Assembly (NCBI GenBank): GCA_030448265.1
Contig: JAUJNG010000005.1
Location: forward strand, 1 to 64,000
Direction of reading: 5' to 3'
Length of the DNA stretch: 64,000 nucleotides
Origin: Abditibacterium sp.
GTDB lineage: Bacteria > Armatimonadota > Abditibacteriia > Abditibacteriales > Abditibacteriaceae
Shown: in pieces, positions 1-9,155 of the stretch
How positions within the stretch are numbered: position 1 is the first letter of the stretch
How the letters are laid out: each line of letters begins with the position of its first letter
Notes under the pieces: model-generated
The model's input: only the letters and a program-made list of their open reading frames with translations
The model's database searches: none
What the model was told of the DNA's origin: nothing
Program-made: the position numbers and the translations under genes

Positions 1-13
1 ACACCATTCGAGG

Positions 14-80
14 TTTTGTGTCGGCGAAGGCCGAGACTTTCGTTGGCTGCGACTTTATGTCGCTTTCTGCTTTTATACTC
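14..80. repeat. Right half of a long inverted repeat (family K)
   Basis: The stretch with TCGGCGAAGGCCGA followed by TTCGTTGGCTGCGA closely matches the right arm of the complete inverted repeat at 58241-58363. The left arm would lie before the window start. In both places the repeat ends a few tens of bases before a start codon. Confidence 0.75.
74..79 (+). promoter_or_regulatory. Candidate -10 box of recJ
   Basis: TATACT lies 16 bases upstream of the recJ ATG, directly after the repeat arm. No -35 box at normal spacing is evident. The same hexamer precedes the lacI-like gene and thiC in this window, which supports it as a local -10 sequence. Confidence 0.35.
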
Positions 81-94
81 TCCCAAACGCCGTC

Positions 95-1891
95 ATGCCC
101 GCCCTTTCTTCCCCGCCCTCGCTCTTTTCCGACGCCGCACCCTTTTCCGAACCCAAAAAGTCCGCGCCGCGCGCCGTATGGACGCCCAAAACCCGCGTCG
201 AACCCGCCGACGAATTCATCGCGCGCCAGGCCCGCGTTTCGCCCGTCGCGGCGGCGCTTTTGCGGCAGCGCGGCTTCACTACCGCCGCGTCCATCGACGC
301 TTTTTTTCATCCTTCGCCCGCCGTTTTGCGTGATCCGCAATCGCTTCCCGACATCGAATTGGCAGTCGCGCGCTTGATTCGCGCCATCGAAGACGGGCAG
401 AAAATCCTCATTTTCGGCGACTACGACGCCGATGGCGTCACCTCCACCGCGCTTCTCATTCGCAGCCTGCGCTTGCTGGGCGCCAAAGTCGATTGGCGCC
501 TGCCCGAACGACTCGAAGGCTACGGCCTGACTCCCGCCGTGATTACCGACGCCCACGCCGCCGGTTTCGACCTCATCATGAGCGCCGACTGCGGCATCAC
601 CGCCATCGAACCGGCGAAATTGGCGCGGCAAATCGGCATCGACCTCATCATCACCGACCATCACGAGCCGTCCACCGAACTGCCCGACGCGATTGCGGTC
701 GTCAATCCCAAGCGCCACGATTCGACTTACGGTTTCGACGGGCTTTCCGGCTGCGGCGTCGCGTTCAAAGTGATGCAGGCGCTCATTTCGGCCCATAACC
801 CGCGAATTTTGCCCTCGTTTTCGCAGAAATATCTCGATTTGGTGGCGCTTTCCACCATCGCCGACTGCGTGCCGCTGTGCGACGAAAACCGTTATCTGGC
901 CGCCGAAGGTTTGCGCCGGCTTTACGGCACCAAAAAGGCGGGACTGCGCGCCCTGATCGAGTCGATGAGCGCCAAAGACGCCGCCAAACGCTACGATAAA
1001 GGCTTTTTCATCGGGCGCGATGTGTCGTGGGGGTTGGCGCCGCGCCTCAACGCCGCCGGACGCCTCGCTTCGCCGCGATTGGCGCTCGAACTGCTGCTGT
1101 GCGACGACCCCGACGAATGCCAGGAGCGCGCCCAGGAACTCAACGCCATCAACACCCAGCGCAAAACCGACCAGGAAATCGCCCTTCGCGGCGCCCTCGA
1201 ACTGGTCGAAAGCCAGACCGATCTCGACTCCGATTTGCTCCTCGTCGCCGCGCATCCGAGTTGGCATCGCGGCATCGTGGGCTTGATTGCGGGCAAGTTG
1301 GTGGAGCGTTATCACCGTCCCGCGTTCGCCCTGAGCATCCACGACGGCCACGCGCACGGGTCGGGGCGCTCGATTCACGGTTTTGATTTGCACGCGCTCA
1401 TCGAAGCCACGAGAGCGCACCTCTCAAGCGGCGGCGGCCACGCGGCGGCGTGCGGACTTTCGCTTCCCGAAGCCAACATCGAGAATTTTCGCGCCGCCGC
1501 GCTCGATTTCGCGGCCCAAACCTTGACGCTGGACGATCTCAAACCCACGCTCACGCCCGATTGCGAGGTGTCGGGAAATCATCTCGACGGCGAACTCACG
1601 CGCGAACTGGCTTTAATGGAGCCGTGCGGAACCGGCAACGAAGAACCCAAATTTTTGCTGCGCGGCGCGCGCGTCGAGGGCGCGCGCGCGTTTTCGATGG
1701 GCAAGCATCTCGAACTCACCCTGCGCCAGGATGGGCGACGATTGCGCGCGATCTGGTGGGGCAAGGGCGACAGGTTGGGCGAGTTTCGTGTCGGCAGCCA
1801 CCTCGAAACCATTTTCGTCCCCAAACCTGACACTTACACCGGTCAGGGCGAAATTCAACTGGTTATTGACGACGCGCGTTTGGAAGTTTGA
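95..1891 (+). CDS. recJ: Single-stranded-DNA-specific exonuclease RecJ
   Basis: RecJ degrades single-stranded DNA 5' to 3' in recombination and mismatch repair. The 598-residue protein carries the DHH phosphoesterase motifs in order: DYDADG near residue 109, DCGI near 165, DHHE near 188, and the DHHA1 glycine-rich GGGHAAACG near 450. A C-terminal OB-like domain follows. These are the metal-binding signatures of the family, and the length is normal for RecJ. The ATG at 95 gives a full N-terminus; longer frames begin inside the upstream repeat. The stop is followed at once by an inverted repeat, and a same-strand sugar kinase lies beyond it. The nuclease-helicase genes near 31.8 kb and 58.4 kb may act in the same repair pathway, but the placement does not show it. 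Confidence 0.95.
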   Translation: MPALSSPPSLFSDAAPFSEPKKSAPRAVWTPKTRVEPADEFIARQARVSPVAAALLRQRGFTTAASIDAFFHPSPAVLRDPQSLPDIELAVARLIRAIEDGQKILIFGDYDADGVTSTALLIRSLRLLGAKVDWRLPERLEGYGLTPAVITDAHAAGFDLIMSADCGITAIEPAKLARQIGIDLIITDHHEPSTELPDAIAVVNPKRHDSTYGFDGLSGCGVAFKVMQALISAHNPRILPSFSQKYLDLVALSTIADCVPLCDENRYLAAEGLRRLYGTKKAGLRALIESMSAKDAAKRYDKGFFIGRDVSWGLAPRLNAAGRLASPRLALELLLCDDPDECQERAQELNAINTQRKTDQEIALRGALELVESQTDLDSDLLLVAAHPSWHRGIVGLIAGKLVERYHRPAFALSIHDGHAHGSGRSIHGFDLHALIEATRAHLSSGGGHAAACGLSLPEANIENFRAAALDFAAQTLTLDDLKPTLTPDCEVSGNHLDGELTRELALMEPCGTGNEEPKFLLRGARVEGARAFSMGKHLELTLRQDGRRLRAIWWGKGDRLGEFRVGSHLETIFVPKPDTYTGQGEIQLVIDDARLEV

Positions 1892-1897
1892 ATTTTT

Positions 1898-2001
1898 CTG
1901 CGGCGTGGAGAACGCGAAGCGTAAGCGAGTGAGGCGTGACTGTGGCGACAAAGTAACAGCCACGCCTCACTCGCGTACGCTTCGCGTTCTCCACGCCGCA
2001 G
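1898..2001. repeat. Inverted repeat family A, copy 1
   Basis: Two arms of about 40 bases (GAGAACGCGAAGCGTAAGCG and its complement) are almost perfectly complementary around a short centre. It fills the gap between recJ and the sugar kinase. A second copy is at 4489-4570. Confidence 0.9.
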
Positions 2002-2010
2002 ATCATCCCA

Positions 2011-2919
2011 ATGACTCCCAAACGCTTCGACATCCTCGGTCTGGGCTGCGCCACGCTCGATGAATTGCTCTACGTCGCGCAGTTTCCCCTTCCCGACAGC
2101 AAAATTCGCATCCAGCGCAGCGAAAAACAGGGCGGCGGCTTGTGTGCGACGGCGCTCGTCGCGGGAGCGCGATTGGGCGCGTCGTGCGCTTACGGCGCGA
2201 TGCTGGGATTCGATGACATCTCGCGTTTCGTGGCTCAGAATTTGGAAAATGAAGGCATCGACACTTCCCTTGTCTCGTGGCGCGAGAGCGCGTCGGCGAT
2301 TCGTTCGGTGATCGTTGTCGATGAAACCCAAGCGACGCGCACCATTTTTTTCGAGCGAAACGGCGAAGTCGGCGCGCCGCCCGATGCGCCCGACGAACGC
2401 GACATCGCCGCCGCGCGCGTTTTGTTTGTCGATCACTACGGCGGAATTGGAAACACGCGCGCCATCGAAATCGCGCGGCGTCTGGGGATTCCGGTCGTGG
2501 CCGATTTCGAGCGCGCCGACGTGCCCGAATTCGAGAATTTCTTTCCGCTCGTTGACCATTTGATTCTCTCGCGCACCTTCGCCGCCAAACTGACCGGCGC
2601 CGAAGCGCCCGAAGCGATGCTGCGCGCGCTGTGGAACACCAATCGAAAAGTCGTGGCCGTAACGTGCGGCGCGGAAGGCGTTTGGAGTTTGGAAGACGGC
2701 GAAATCCGTCATTTCGCGGCCTTTCCCACCGACGCTGTGGACACCACGGGCTGCGGCGATGTCTTTCACGGCGTTTACGCTGCGACTTTGGCGTGGGATT
2801 TTCCCCTCGCAAAACGGATGCGCTGGGCGAGCGCGGCGGCCTCGCTCAAGGCGCGCGCGGCGGGCGCCCAAAAGGGAATTCCGTCGCGCGCGGAAGTCGA
2901 AAAGTTCGCGGAAAACTGA
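2011..2919 (+). CDS. PfkB-family carbohydrate kinase
   Basis: A ribokinase-fold enzyme that should phosphorylate a sugar or nucleoside with ATP in the cytoplasm. The 302-residue protein opens with a beta strand typical of the fold (DILGLGCATLDEL), has a GG-containing substrate-lid region near residue 46 (KQGGGLCATALVAGARLG), and ends with the PfkB signature DTTGCGDVFHG near residue 246. In that motif the aspartate is the catalytic base and the glycines form the anion hole. The natural substrate cannot be told from the sequence. It lies between two inverted repeats, with the stop codon at the edge of the second. Confidence 0.9.
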   Translation: MTPKRFDILGLGCATLDELLYVAQFPLPDSKIRIQRSEKQGGGLCATALVAGARLGASCAYGAMLGFDDISRFVAQNLENEGIDTSLVSWRESASAIRSVIVVDETQATRTIFFERNGEVGAPPDAPDERDIAAARVLFVDHYGGIGNTRAIEIARRLGIPVVADFERADVPEFENFFPLVDHLILSRTFAAKLTGAEAPEAMLRALWNTNRKVVAVTCGAEGVWSLEDGEIRHFAAFPTDAVDTTGCGDVFHGVYAATLAWDFPLAKRMRWASAAASLKARAAGAQKGIPSRAEVEKFAEN

Positions 2920-3047
2920 CCGGTTCCCTCTCCGCTTGCGGGGAGGGTTAGGGAGGGGTGGGCGGTGCAACTGAGCGTCCGATTTAAGAACAGCCACTTT
3001 GTCGGCGGCCCCCTCACCCTCCCCGCAAGTGTGATAGAGAACCGGTC
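2918..3047. repeat. Imperfect inverted repeat between convergent genes
   Basis: Arms containing GACCGGTTCCCTCT and GCGGGGAGGGTTAGGGAGGGG pair with CCCCTCACCCTCCCCGC and AGAGAACCGGTC. It begins on the stop codon of the kinase and ends just before the stop of the convergent VanW gene, so it could act as a shared transcript end. Confidence 0.75.
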
Positions 3048-3065
3048 CACACGCCGTCTCATTTT

Positions 3066-4238
3066 TCAATCGGGATTATCTTCCTTCCAGTTGTAGCGCG
3101 AACGGCCCACGCGCTCTTTTTTGACGACTATTCCGTTTTGCCGGATGGTGCGAAACAGAATCGCCTCGATTTCGCGTTCGCCAACGCGCTGAGAGACCAC
3201 GCGCAGCGCCGCTTTTTTGCCGGTGCGTTTGCCGAACAGCGTCGCGGTGATGCGCGAGCCTTTTTGGAACTTGTAGGAAATGAAAATCGGGCCCGACGTG
3301 TCGTTTTTGAACTTCATATCGAAGCCGTTCCACACCACCGTGGCGTCGCGTCCGAGCGGCAAATACGCCACGGGCCGCGAGTGAACGCGATAAGAAACGA
3401 TGGGCAGCCCCGCCACCAGCGCGGCGTTGAACAGAGTGCCCGTAACCTGCGACACGCCGCCGCCGATGCCAGGGACTTTTTTGCCGTCCTCAAAAATGGT
3501 CGCCGTGCGATAGCCGCGCGCCTGGGTGCGCGGGCCGACGACCTTGTTGAGCGAAAAGGTTTCTCCTGGCGAAAGCAGCGTGCCGTCGATGCTTCGCATC
3601 GCCACCGCCATATTGCGCGTGCGCTTGATTTGCGCGGGGTTAAAACGGGTGGGAAAGCTGCTCAAAACCGCGTTGATGCCCCCCAAACGCGCCCGCGTGA
3701 GGCGGGGCAGAACTTGTCTGGTTTCCAGCACGAAACGGGTTTTGGCGGGGTCTTTTTCGGCCTGAATTTTGACGCGCGCCGCGCTCGTGGAAGGAATGAA
3801 ACGGCGTCCCACGATTTCGGGACGAATTTGCACCCTTCCCCCCAAATAAACCGGCCTCGCCTCGCGCGGCGCGGTCGAAAGCACCGGCGCGAGGCGTTTC
3901 ATGGCGCGCGCGATCTGCGGGCGGTCAACACGAAACGCGACGGGCACGAAAGCGCGTTTCTCTTCGGCGCGGGCGAGCATTTTTCCCACATCGAGCGAAA
4001 ACCCCAAGTCGCGGCGCCTGCGATAAGCGATTCTCGGCCCCGCGCTGAGGCCCACGCGCTTGTCCAGACGCGGCGCCAGTTCGCGCCTCAGCCGCCGCGT
4101 CGCCTCTTCGCGGGTGAGGCCGGAAATCGACACGCCGCCGACCGAAACTTTGCCGTATTTAGGCTGCGCGGCGGGCACAGCGACTGTGGAAACGGCCAGC
4201 GAAAGCGGAACTAAATAACCAGAAAGAGAAAAATTCAC
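3066..4238 (-). CDS. VanW family protein
   Basis: VanW-like proteins are envelope-associated and of uncertain biochemistry; some pair a peptidoglycan-binding domain with the VanW domain. From the GTG at 4238 the protein begins with a hydrophobic signal-like stretch (SGYLVPLSLAVSTVAVPAA). A putative PG-binding_4 region follows (SVGGVSISGLTREEATRRL). The C-terminal VanW domain includes FSLNKVVGPRTQARGY, GGGVSQVTGTLFNAA and a conserved arginine-rich strand. The longer track ORF starts inside an inverted repeat (MPPRNDRLS), so I reject that start. No clear ribosome site marks the GTG, so the exact start is uncertain. Export is inferred from the N-terminus. Confidence 0.85.
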   Translation of the reverse strand: MNFSLSGYLVPLSLAVSTVAVPAAQPKYGKVSVGGVSISGLTREEATRRLRRELAPRLDKRVGLSAGPRIAYRRRRDLGFSLDVGKMLARAEEKRAFVPVAFRVDRPQIARAMKRLAPVLSTAPREARPVYLGGRVQIRPEIVGRRFIPSTSAARVKIQAEKDPAKTRFVLETRQVLPRLTRARLGGINAVLSSFPTRFNPAQIKRTRNMAVAMRSIDGTLLSPGETFSLNKVVGPRTQARGYRTATIFEDGKKVPGIGGGVSQVTGTLFNAALVAGLPIVSYRVHSRPVAYLPLGRDATVVWNGFDMKFKNDTSGPIFISYKFQKGSRITATLFGKRTGKKAALRVVSQRVGEREIEAILFRTIRQNGIVVKKERVGRSRYNWKEDNPD

Positions 4239-4287
4239 GCGCGCGCCCAATGCAAAAGGGACGCCGCCACTTTGGGGCCAGGCTTTT

Positions 4288-4474
4288 CCACGCAATGTGT
4301 GACGTGTTGTGGAACGTGAGAGTCTGTCATTCCGAGGAGGCACGACGATGAATCGGTCTCAGTCTCCACTCATTGGTGCCGAAATGAGTGAAAACTGCGG
4401 CTGATTCCTCAGTCGCCGAGGCTCCTTCGGAATGACAGGCGCCTCTGGGCCAGAACAAGTCACACATTGCGTGG
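4288..4474. repeat. Inverted repeat family B, copy 1
   Basis: The outer arms CCACGCAATGTGTGAC and GTCACACATTGCGTGG enclose the family B core (TGTCATTCCGAGGAGGCACG and its complement). Other family B copies are near 15.7, 17.8, 21.3 and 42.35 kb. This copy is the most diverged in its right core arm. Confidence 0.85.
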
Positions 4475-4488
4475 CTTTTCCAAGTGAA

Positions 4489-4570
4489 GAACGCGAAGCG
4501 TAAGCGAGTGAGGCCTGGCTGGGAAGACAAAATGACAGCCAAGTCTCACTCGCTCACGCTTCGCGTTCTC
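4489..4570. repeat. Inverted repeat family A, copy 2
   Basis: Same arms as the 1898-2001 copy (AGAACGCGAAGCGTAAGCGA), with a different centre. It lies directly after a family B repeat, so the 244-base gap between the VanW and ATPase genes is almost entirely repeat. Confidence 0.88.
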
Positions 4571-4587
4571 TAATCCACTCAGGCAAG

Positions 4588-7500
4588 TCAATCCACGATT
4601 TCGATTTCGTCATCGGCGCCCAGCCCCTCGCCGCCGTCGAGCCAGCGCGCGAACGCGGCTTCGATTTCGACGCGCGTGCCGCCCTCTTTTAACATTTCCA
4701 ACAGTTTTTCGCCCGAACGCGAAGCGCGGCGGCGCGGCGCCAGCGCGTCGTCCAGCAGCCGCAGGTTGGCACTCGAAAGCAGGGGAAACAGCGCGCCGGC
4801 TTCGCCGTTCCACTCCGCGAGCGGCGAGTGGTGGCGCCCCAAAAACGTGCGCGGCGCGGTGTCCTGCACAGCGCGATGCAGCATCGTCATTTCGCCTTCG
4901 AGCGCCTCGGCAACGCGGCGCGGGTCGACCATTATCAGTCGTTCGCCCAGCCGCAGACCGCACGAGGAACACGCCGCTTCGCCCGCCGCGAGCGCGCCGT
5001 CGCGGGCGCAGCGTTTGGCGAGTTCGCGCTCGATCTCGCCGCGAAGCGCACCGCCAAATGTGCGGTTTTGAAGGCTCGCCAGCCGTTCTAAAACGTGAAT
5101 TTCATCGCTCTGCGCGAGAGCGCGCCAGCCGTTCCAGCGCGCCGCATCATTTTGTGCGCCGTGCCACAGCGCGTAGTGCGCGGCGTAATCGGCGCGAAAT
5201 TTTTCGGCCTCGGCGGGCAAATCGGGGTCGAAAAGCGCGTCTTCTCCGGCGCCAAGGCGTTTCAGCAAATCGCCGCGCGCGTCGCTCAGTTCGGGCGGCG
5301 GCGCGAATTCGGGATGGCCAAGCAGCGCATTCAAACCCAGAAGCGGCGCCAAACGCTGCCCCAGCGCGCTTTCAAAGTGATGCCACAGCGATAAATCTTC
5401 GCGCACCAACTCGAAATCGAGGCTCGCGGCGCGGCTCAGCACTTCGAAGGCGGCGCCGCGCGCCGGAACCGCCTCCAAAACGGCGCCGAGCGCCCTTTGC
5501 GCCCGTTCAAAACGCGGCCAGGCATGGGCATCGTGACCCAAAGCGCGGCGCAACTGCGCGGCGCGCGCCAGGGCCAGCTCCGCTTTTTGCGCGGTTTCTT
5601 CGCGCCACTCCAGCAGCGCCGTCGCCGCGCGCTGCGCTTCGGCAAAGGAGGCCGCGCCCAGCGAAAAGCCGCACAACTCGCGCGCCAGAGTTGCGATTCT
5701 GGCCCACTGCGGCGCGTCCGGCAAACGTCCAGGCCGCAGAAAATGCACGGCGCGGCGCAGGGGCAAACCGATTTGCGGCGGCGAAAGTTCGCTTCCGCGC
5801 TCGTCAAAAGCCGCGATTTCGCCGCTTCGCAAGAGGGTGCAGGTTAAAATCGCGGTTTGTTCGCCCCGCAAACCCCAGAGCGACTTGGAAAAGTGCGCTT
5901 CGAGCGCCGCATAAGTGGCACCTTCGCCCAGAAAGGCGCGCATTTCGCCCGTCAACTCCGCGTTTCCTGCCGCGATTTTCCAGCGTCCCGCATGGCTGGC
6001 GGCAGCGCCGAGCGGGCGCGCGACATGGTTTGCCAATCGTTCCAGCGAGGGCGCGAAAAACGGCTCCGCCGGTGCGCGGCGCAAAATTTCGAGGCACAGT
6101 GTGTCGGCATTGGAAGGCGAAAGCAGGCGCGCGCGCGGCGCAACTTCCACGAAGCGCGGAAACAAATGCGGCCAGGCGAAATCGCCGACGGCTTCCAACA
6201 GCGCGGCGAAACCTTCGCCGCGCGTCAGTTCGCTCGCTTCCAGAACGGCGCCGCCACCCAGAACGAGTTCACCTTCGAGCAGCAGGCGCAGCGCGACGCG
6301 CTGCAACTGCGTTTCGCGCGCGGGCGCTTCTTTTTCGAGATGTTCGAGCAGAGCGCGCCCGCGCCGGTTGTCGCGCAAAACCGGATCGAGCGTGGCCAGG
6401 CTTGCCGCCGTCGCTTCGCGCGCCAGTTCCCATTCGTCGCGCGCAGGAGAGCGCGGCTTCCAAATCCACAGTGCGGGCCGCGCGTCGGGTTCCAATTGGC
6501 CGAAAATCGCCTCGAAATCGGCTTCTTCGATGTTGAAGGGCGGCCAAATCGCTAACAGCGCGTCGTCTGGGGCGCCCAGTTCGCGCGTCGCGGCGGCGCG
6601 ATTGGCCAGACCCTGCGGCGCGCTGCCATTCCACATCTCCACGCTCAAACGGCGCGGCGCGCTGTGCCAGAACAGCGAAAACGAACGCGGCGCTGCCAGT
6701 TCGCCCAGTGGCAGGAGGTCGCCGCGACAGCAGCCCACGACGTGAGACGCGATGCGCGCATCGGCGCTCGGCAGGGTTTCGAGCGTCGCGGCGAGATGAC
6801 GGCGCGCCATTTCCCCGACGCGGCGGCCCAGATCAACCGTATAGCGGCCCGCGAGCGGAGTTTCGCCGCGTTCGAGCGCCACGAACGCGCCGCGCAGTCG
6901 CAGGCGTTCGAGCAGAAAACGCGCGTATTCATAGGCGCCATCGCCCGCCAGATCGAGATCGAAACCCAGATCGTTGGCGAGTTGAATTGGCGTTGGCGAC
7001 TGCCCCGCAATTTTGCAGAGCAGCAAAAACTTTCCCGCGCGGCGCCCGTTTTCGCGGTCTTTTTCATCGAAAATGGCGTCGGCGGCGTCTTCCCAGGCGC
7101 GCCACACCGCAAGAAGCGGGCGCAAATCGGGATGCGCTTCGAGTTCCGGCTCGAAATAATCCCAGATCGCCTCGGGCGCGACGCGAAAATCGGCGCTTTT
7201 GTCGAGGTCGATGCTGCGCGCGCAGAACAGCGTCGCCGAGCGCGTGCGCGAGAAAAAACGGCCCGTCACGGCTTCCAAAAGCCCCAGAGTCGCGGGATGG
7301 AACGGCCACGAGGCGCGCCATTCGCGCGCGCCGAAAGCGAGGCGCGGCAGGCGCTGCGAAAGGCGCGCGAAGCTGTCGTTGCAGACTTTTTGGACGGCTT
7401 CTTCGTCGCTGACCTGCACCAGGCGCATTTGCACCAGAGCGGAGATGTTGGACAGCGAGAGCGGCAACAGCGTGAAGCGGTCGCGGATTTGGGAGAGCGA

Positions 7501-8202
7501 ATAGCGTTCGAGGCCGGAAATGTCGTCGATGGTTTTTTGCAGCGCGGCGAAGACCCACAACGGCGCGCGGCGGCTGTGGGCGCCCAGAAACTGGAGAAAA
7601 GCAGCGTCGGCCTGCAAAGGTTTGTGGTCGCGCCCGCCCAGAAAGAGCGAGAGTTCATCGAAGCACACCACCAGGCCGCTTAAACCCGCATTTTGCAGCG
7701 CGGTTTCGAGCGACGCGAAGGCTTCGACGCGCGCGCCGTCGCGTTCGATGGGGAATTCGCCCAGTTCGCGGCGCGCCCACAGCGCTTCGAGCTGGCGCCA
7801 GAAAACCGCTTCGAGGCCAAGTTGTGAAGCGTCGAATTCATCGAGCGAAATGTGCAGACAAAGGCGCCGCGCGAAGTTTTGAAGGTAAGGCGCGCAGTCG
7901 GGATGCGTGGCAGCGAAGGTTTCCCCGCCGCTGCCCTGCCCCAGAAGCGCGACGACGCCCAGAAAATGACTTTTGCCCGAACCAAAGACGCCGTTGAGCC
8001 AGAACGCGCCGCCCACTTCGCGCTGGGCGAGGCTGGAAAGCGCGGTGTGGAGGGCGTGGCGCGAATGGGAATCGAGGCCGAGATAGCCGCCCAGAAATTC
8101 GCGCGCGGCATCGGTGTCGGGGTTTTGGAGGTGCGCGGCGATGTCGGCGCCCGACAGCACGGCGGGAAAATCGGCGACGTGGCCCAAATCTCGAAGCCGC
8201 AT
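4588..8202 (-). CDS. Large P-loop ATPase, PglY/BrxC/DUF6079-like
   Basis: A 1204-residue cytoplasmic protein with one clear nucleotide-binding domain at the N-terminus: Walker A GVFGSGKSHFLG near residue 71, a Walker B-like strand VVCFDELSLFLGG near 178, and a sensor-like arginine patch (YSLSQIRDRFTLLPLS) near 245. The FGSGKSH form of Walker A and the large helical remainder recall the BREX ATPases PglY and BrxC and the DUF6079 group. Near the C-terminus a CSSCG pair may be half of a zinc site. In BREX such ATPases work beside PglX and PglZ, but no methylase, PglZ or Lon-like gene is adjacent here. Function is therefore only a family inference. The gene is monocistronic in appearance, between repeats and plsC. 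Confidence 0.75.
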   Translation of the reverse strand: MRLRDLGHVADFPAVLSGADIAAHLQNPDTDAAREFLGGYLGLDSHSRHALHTALSSLAQREVGGAFWLNGVFGSGKSHFLGVVALLGQGSGGETFAATHPDCAPYLQNFARRLCLHISLDEFDASQLGLEAVFWRQLEALWARRELGEFPIERDGARVEAFASLETALQNAGLSGLVVCFDELSLFLGGRDHKPLQADAAFLQFLGAHSRRAPLWVFAALQKTIDDISGLERYSLSQIRDRFTLLPLSLSNISALVQMRLVQVSDEEAVQKVCNDSFARLSQRLPRLAFGAREWRASWPFHPATLGLLEAVTGRFFSRTRSATLFCARSIDLDKSADFRVAPEAIWDYFEPELEAHPDLRPLLAVWRAWEDAADAIFDEKDRENGRRAGKFLLLCKIAGQSPTPIQLANDLGFDLDLAGDGAYEYARFLLERLRLRGAFVALERGETPLAGRYTVDLGRRVGEMARRHLAATLETLPSADARIASHVVGCCRGDLLPLGELAAPRSFSLFWHSAPRRLSVEMWNGSAPQGLANRAAATRELGAPDDALLAIWPPFNIEEADFEAIFGQLEPDARPALWIWKPRSPARDEWELAREATAASLATLDPVLRDNRRGRALLEHLEKEAPARETQLQRVALRLLLEGELVLGGGAVLEASELTRGEGFAALLEAVGDFAWPHLFPRFVEVAPRARLLSPSNADTLCLEILRRAPAEPFFAPSLERLANHVARPLGAAASHAGRWKIAAGNAELTGEMRAFLGEGATYAALEAHFSKSLWGLRGEQTAILTCTLLRSGEIAAFDERGSELSPPQIGLPLRRAVHFLRPGRLPDAPQWARIATLARELCGFSLGAASFAEAQRAATALLEWREETAQKAELALARAAQLRRALGHDAHAWPRFERAQRALGAVLEAVPARGAAFEVLSRAASLDFELVREDLSLWHHFESALGQRLAPLLGLNALLGHPEFAPPPELSDARGDLLKRLGAGEDALFDPDLPAEAEKFRADYAAHYALWHGAQNDAARWNGWRALAQSDEIHVLERLASLQNRTFGGALRGEIERELAKRCARDGALAAGEAACSSCGLRLGERLIMVDPRRVAEALEGEMTMLHRAVQDTAPRTFLGRHHSPLAEWNGEAGALFPLLSSANLRLLDDALAPRRRASRSGEKLLEMLKEGGTRVEIEAAFARWLDGGEGLGADDEIEIVD

Positions 8203-8344
8203 GATGGCCGGATTTTAACTCAATCGGGGCGCTTTTCCAATGGGGATACTTCGCAAACCTCGCCTTCGCGCGACGCGAGTCGAGTGCCTTCGGGGTGAGG
8301 CCAATGCAGGAACGCCTCTCAGCTTAAAATGGAAATGGGAAGTC

Positions 8345-8995
8345 TTAGCGGTTTCCCTGCGCGATGCTTCGCGCCTGGCGCAGAGCCCTTTCCAGGCGCC
8401 GCGTCGCCGCCGCGCGCGCTTCTCGCGGCGGCAAATCCCCCAAATCGTCGAAGCGAAGCGGCGCGCCGAAATGAACTCGCACCGGCGCCAGGGTGGGACG
8501 CGGCACCAGCGAGCCGTGCGGAACGATGTTTTGCGCGCCCCACATTCCCACCGGCACCACCGTCGCGCCGCTTTTGAGCGCGAGCAGAACCGCGCCAGGC
8601 ATGATCGCGCCCAGTTCGCCGTCGGGCGAAATGCGGCCTTCGGGAAAAACTACCAGCGCGTCGCCGTTTCGAAGCACCTGCGCCGCCATTTTAAGCGCGG
8701 CGCGGTCGGGCGAGGCCGGATCGACCGGAAACGAGCCCACGAAATCTAAAACCGGCACCAGAGGGCGAATCTGCCACAGTTCGCGCTTGGCCATCCACGC
8801 AATCGGAAAACGCACCGCCGCGCCCAGAACCGGCGGGTCGGAGTCGGAGATGTGGTTCGACGCCAGAATCAGCGGCCCGCGCGACGGCAAATGGCGGCGC
8901 CCCGAAACGCGATAGCGCGGCGCGAAAACCCACACCAGGGCGCGAAAAAAGAGCGCAAAGAGCGGGTGGAAACGGCGGAAGAGGGGATGGAACAT
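8345..8995 (-). CDS. 1-acyl-sn-glycerol-3-phosphate acyltransferase (PlsC family)
   Basis: This family transfers an acyl chain to lysophosphatidate or a related lysolipid at the inner membrane face. The 216-residue protein has the HX4D catalytic motif (NHISDSD) near residue 57 and the substrate-binding FPEGR motif near residue 124. A hydrophobic N-terminal helix (LFALFFRALVWVFA) is likely membrane associated. The ATG at 8995 is preferred. The longer ORF uses a TTG inside a weak inverted repeat. Another acyl acceptor, as in lipid A or ornithine-lipid enzymes, cannot be excluded. Confidence 0.88.
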   Translation of the reverse strand: MFHPLFRRFHPLFALFFRALVWVFAPRYRVSGRRHLPSRGPLILASNHISDSDPPVLGAAVRFPIAWMAKRELWQIRPLVPVLDFVGSFPVDPASPDRAALKMAAQVLRNGDALVVFPEGRISPDGELGAIMPGAVLLALKSGATVVPVGMWGAQNIVPHGSLVPRPTLAPVRVHFGAPLRFDDLGDLPPREARAAATRRLERALRQARSIAQGNR

Positions 8996-9008
8996 GGGGT
9001 TTAGGCAA

Positions 9009-9077
9009 TAGGAAACAGGCAACAGTGAAAATGCGGCTCGCCAGTTTCTCCCAATCCCGCGCCCGTTGCCTGTTCCC
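9009..9077. repeat. Short-armed inverted repeat between divergent genes
   Basis: GGAAACAGGCAAC and GTTGCCTGTTCCC are complementary with one mismatch and about 43 bases between them. It sits in the intergenic space between plsC and the divergent regulator gene. No second copy was seen in the window. Confidence 0.5.
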
Positions 9078-9108
9078 TGCTCACTGTCCCCTTGGAGAAA
9101 TTCGATGT

Positions 9109-9135
9109 TTGAAAAGCGTGACTTCTGGGTATACT
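9109..9135 (+). promoter_or_regulatory. Promoter of the LacI-type regulator gene
   Basis: TTGAAA at 9109-9114 and TATACT at 9130-9135 have a short 15-base spacer. The expected transcription start falls within the following operator, which would leave almost no 5' leader before the ATG at 9156. Confidence 0.45.
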
Positions 9136-9137
9136 CA

Positions 9138-9153
9138 TTTAGACCGGTCTAAA
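9138..9153. promoter_or_regulatory. LacI-type operator
   Basis: TTTAGACCGGTCTAAA is a perfect 16-base palindrome with a central CG, the usual layout of LacI-family operators. It lies between the -10 box and the ATG of a LacI-type gene, so autorepression is the natural reading. Confidence 0.65.
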
Positions 9154-9155
9154 GC

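Noticed and set aside
1855-3069. 404-residue minus-strand ORF over the sugar kinase
   Set aside because: It is the shadow of recJ's end and the kinase gene, low in hydrophobic pattern and running through repeats; the plus-strand genes carry real motifs.
5058-6536. 492-residue plus-strand ORF inside the large ATPase gene
   Set aside because: Arg/Ala-rich antisense shadow typical of GC-rich DNA, with no motif.
4588-8202. A BREX defence island
   Set aside because: Only one ATPase-like gene is present; no PglX, PglZ, BrxL or methylase neighbours.
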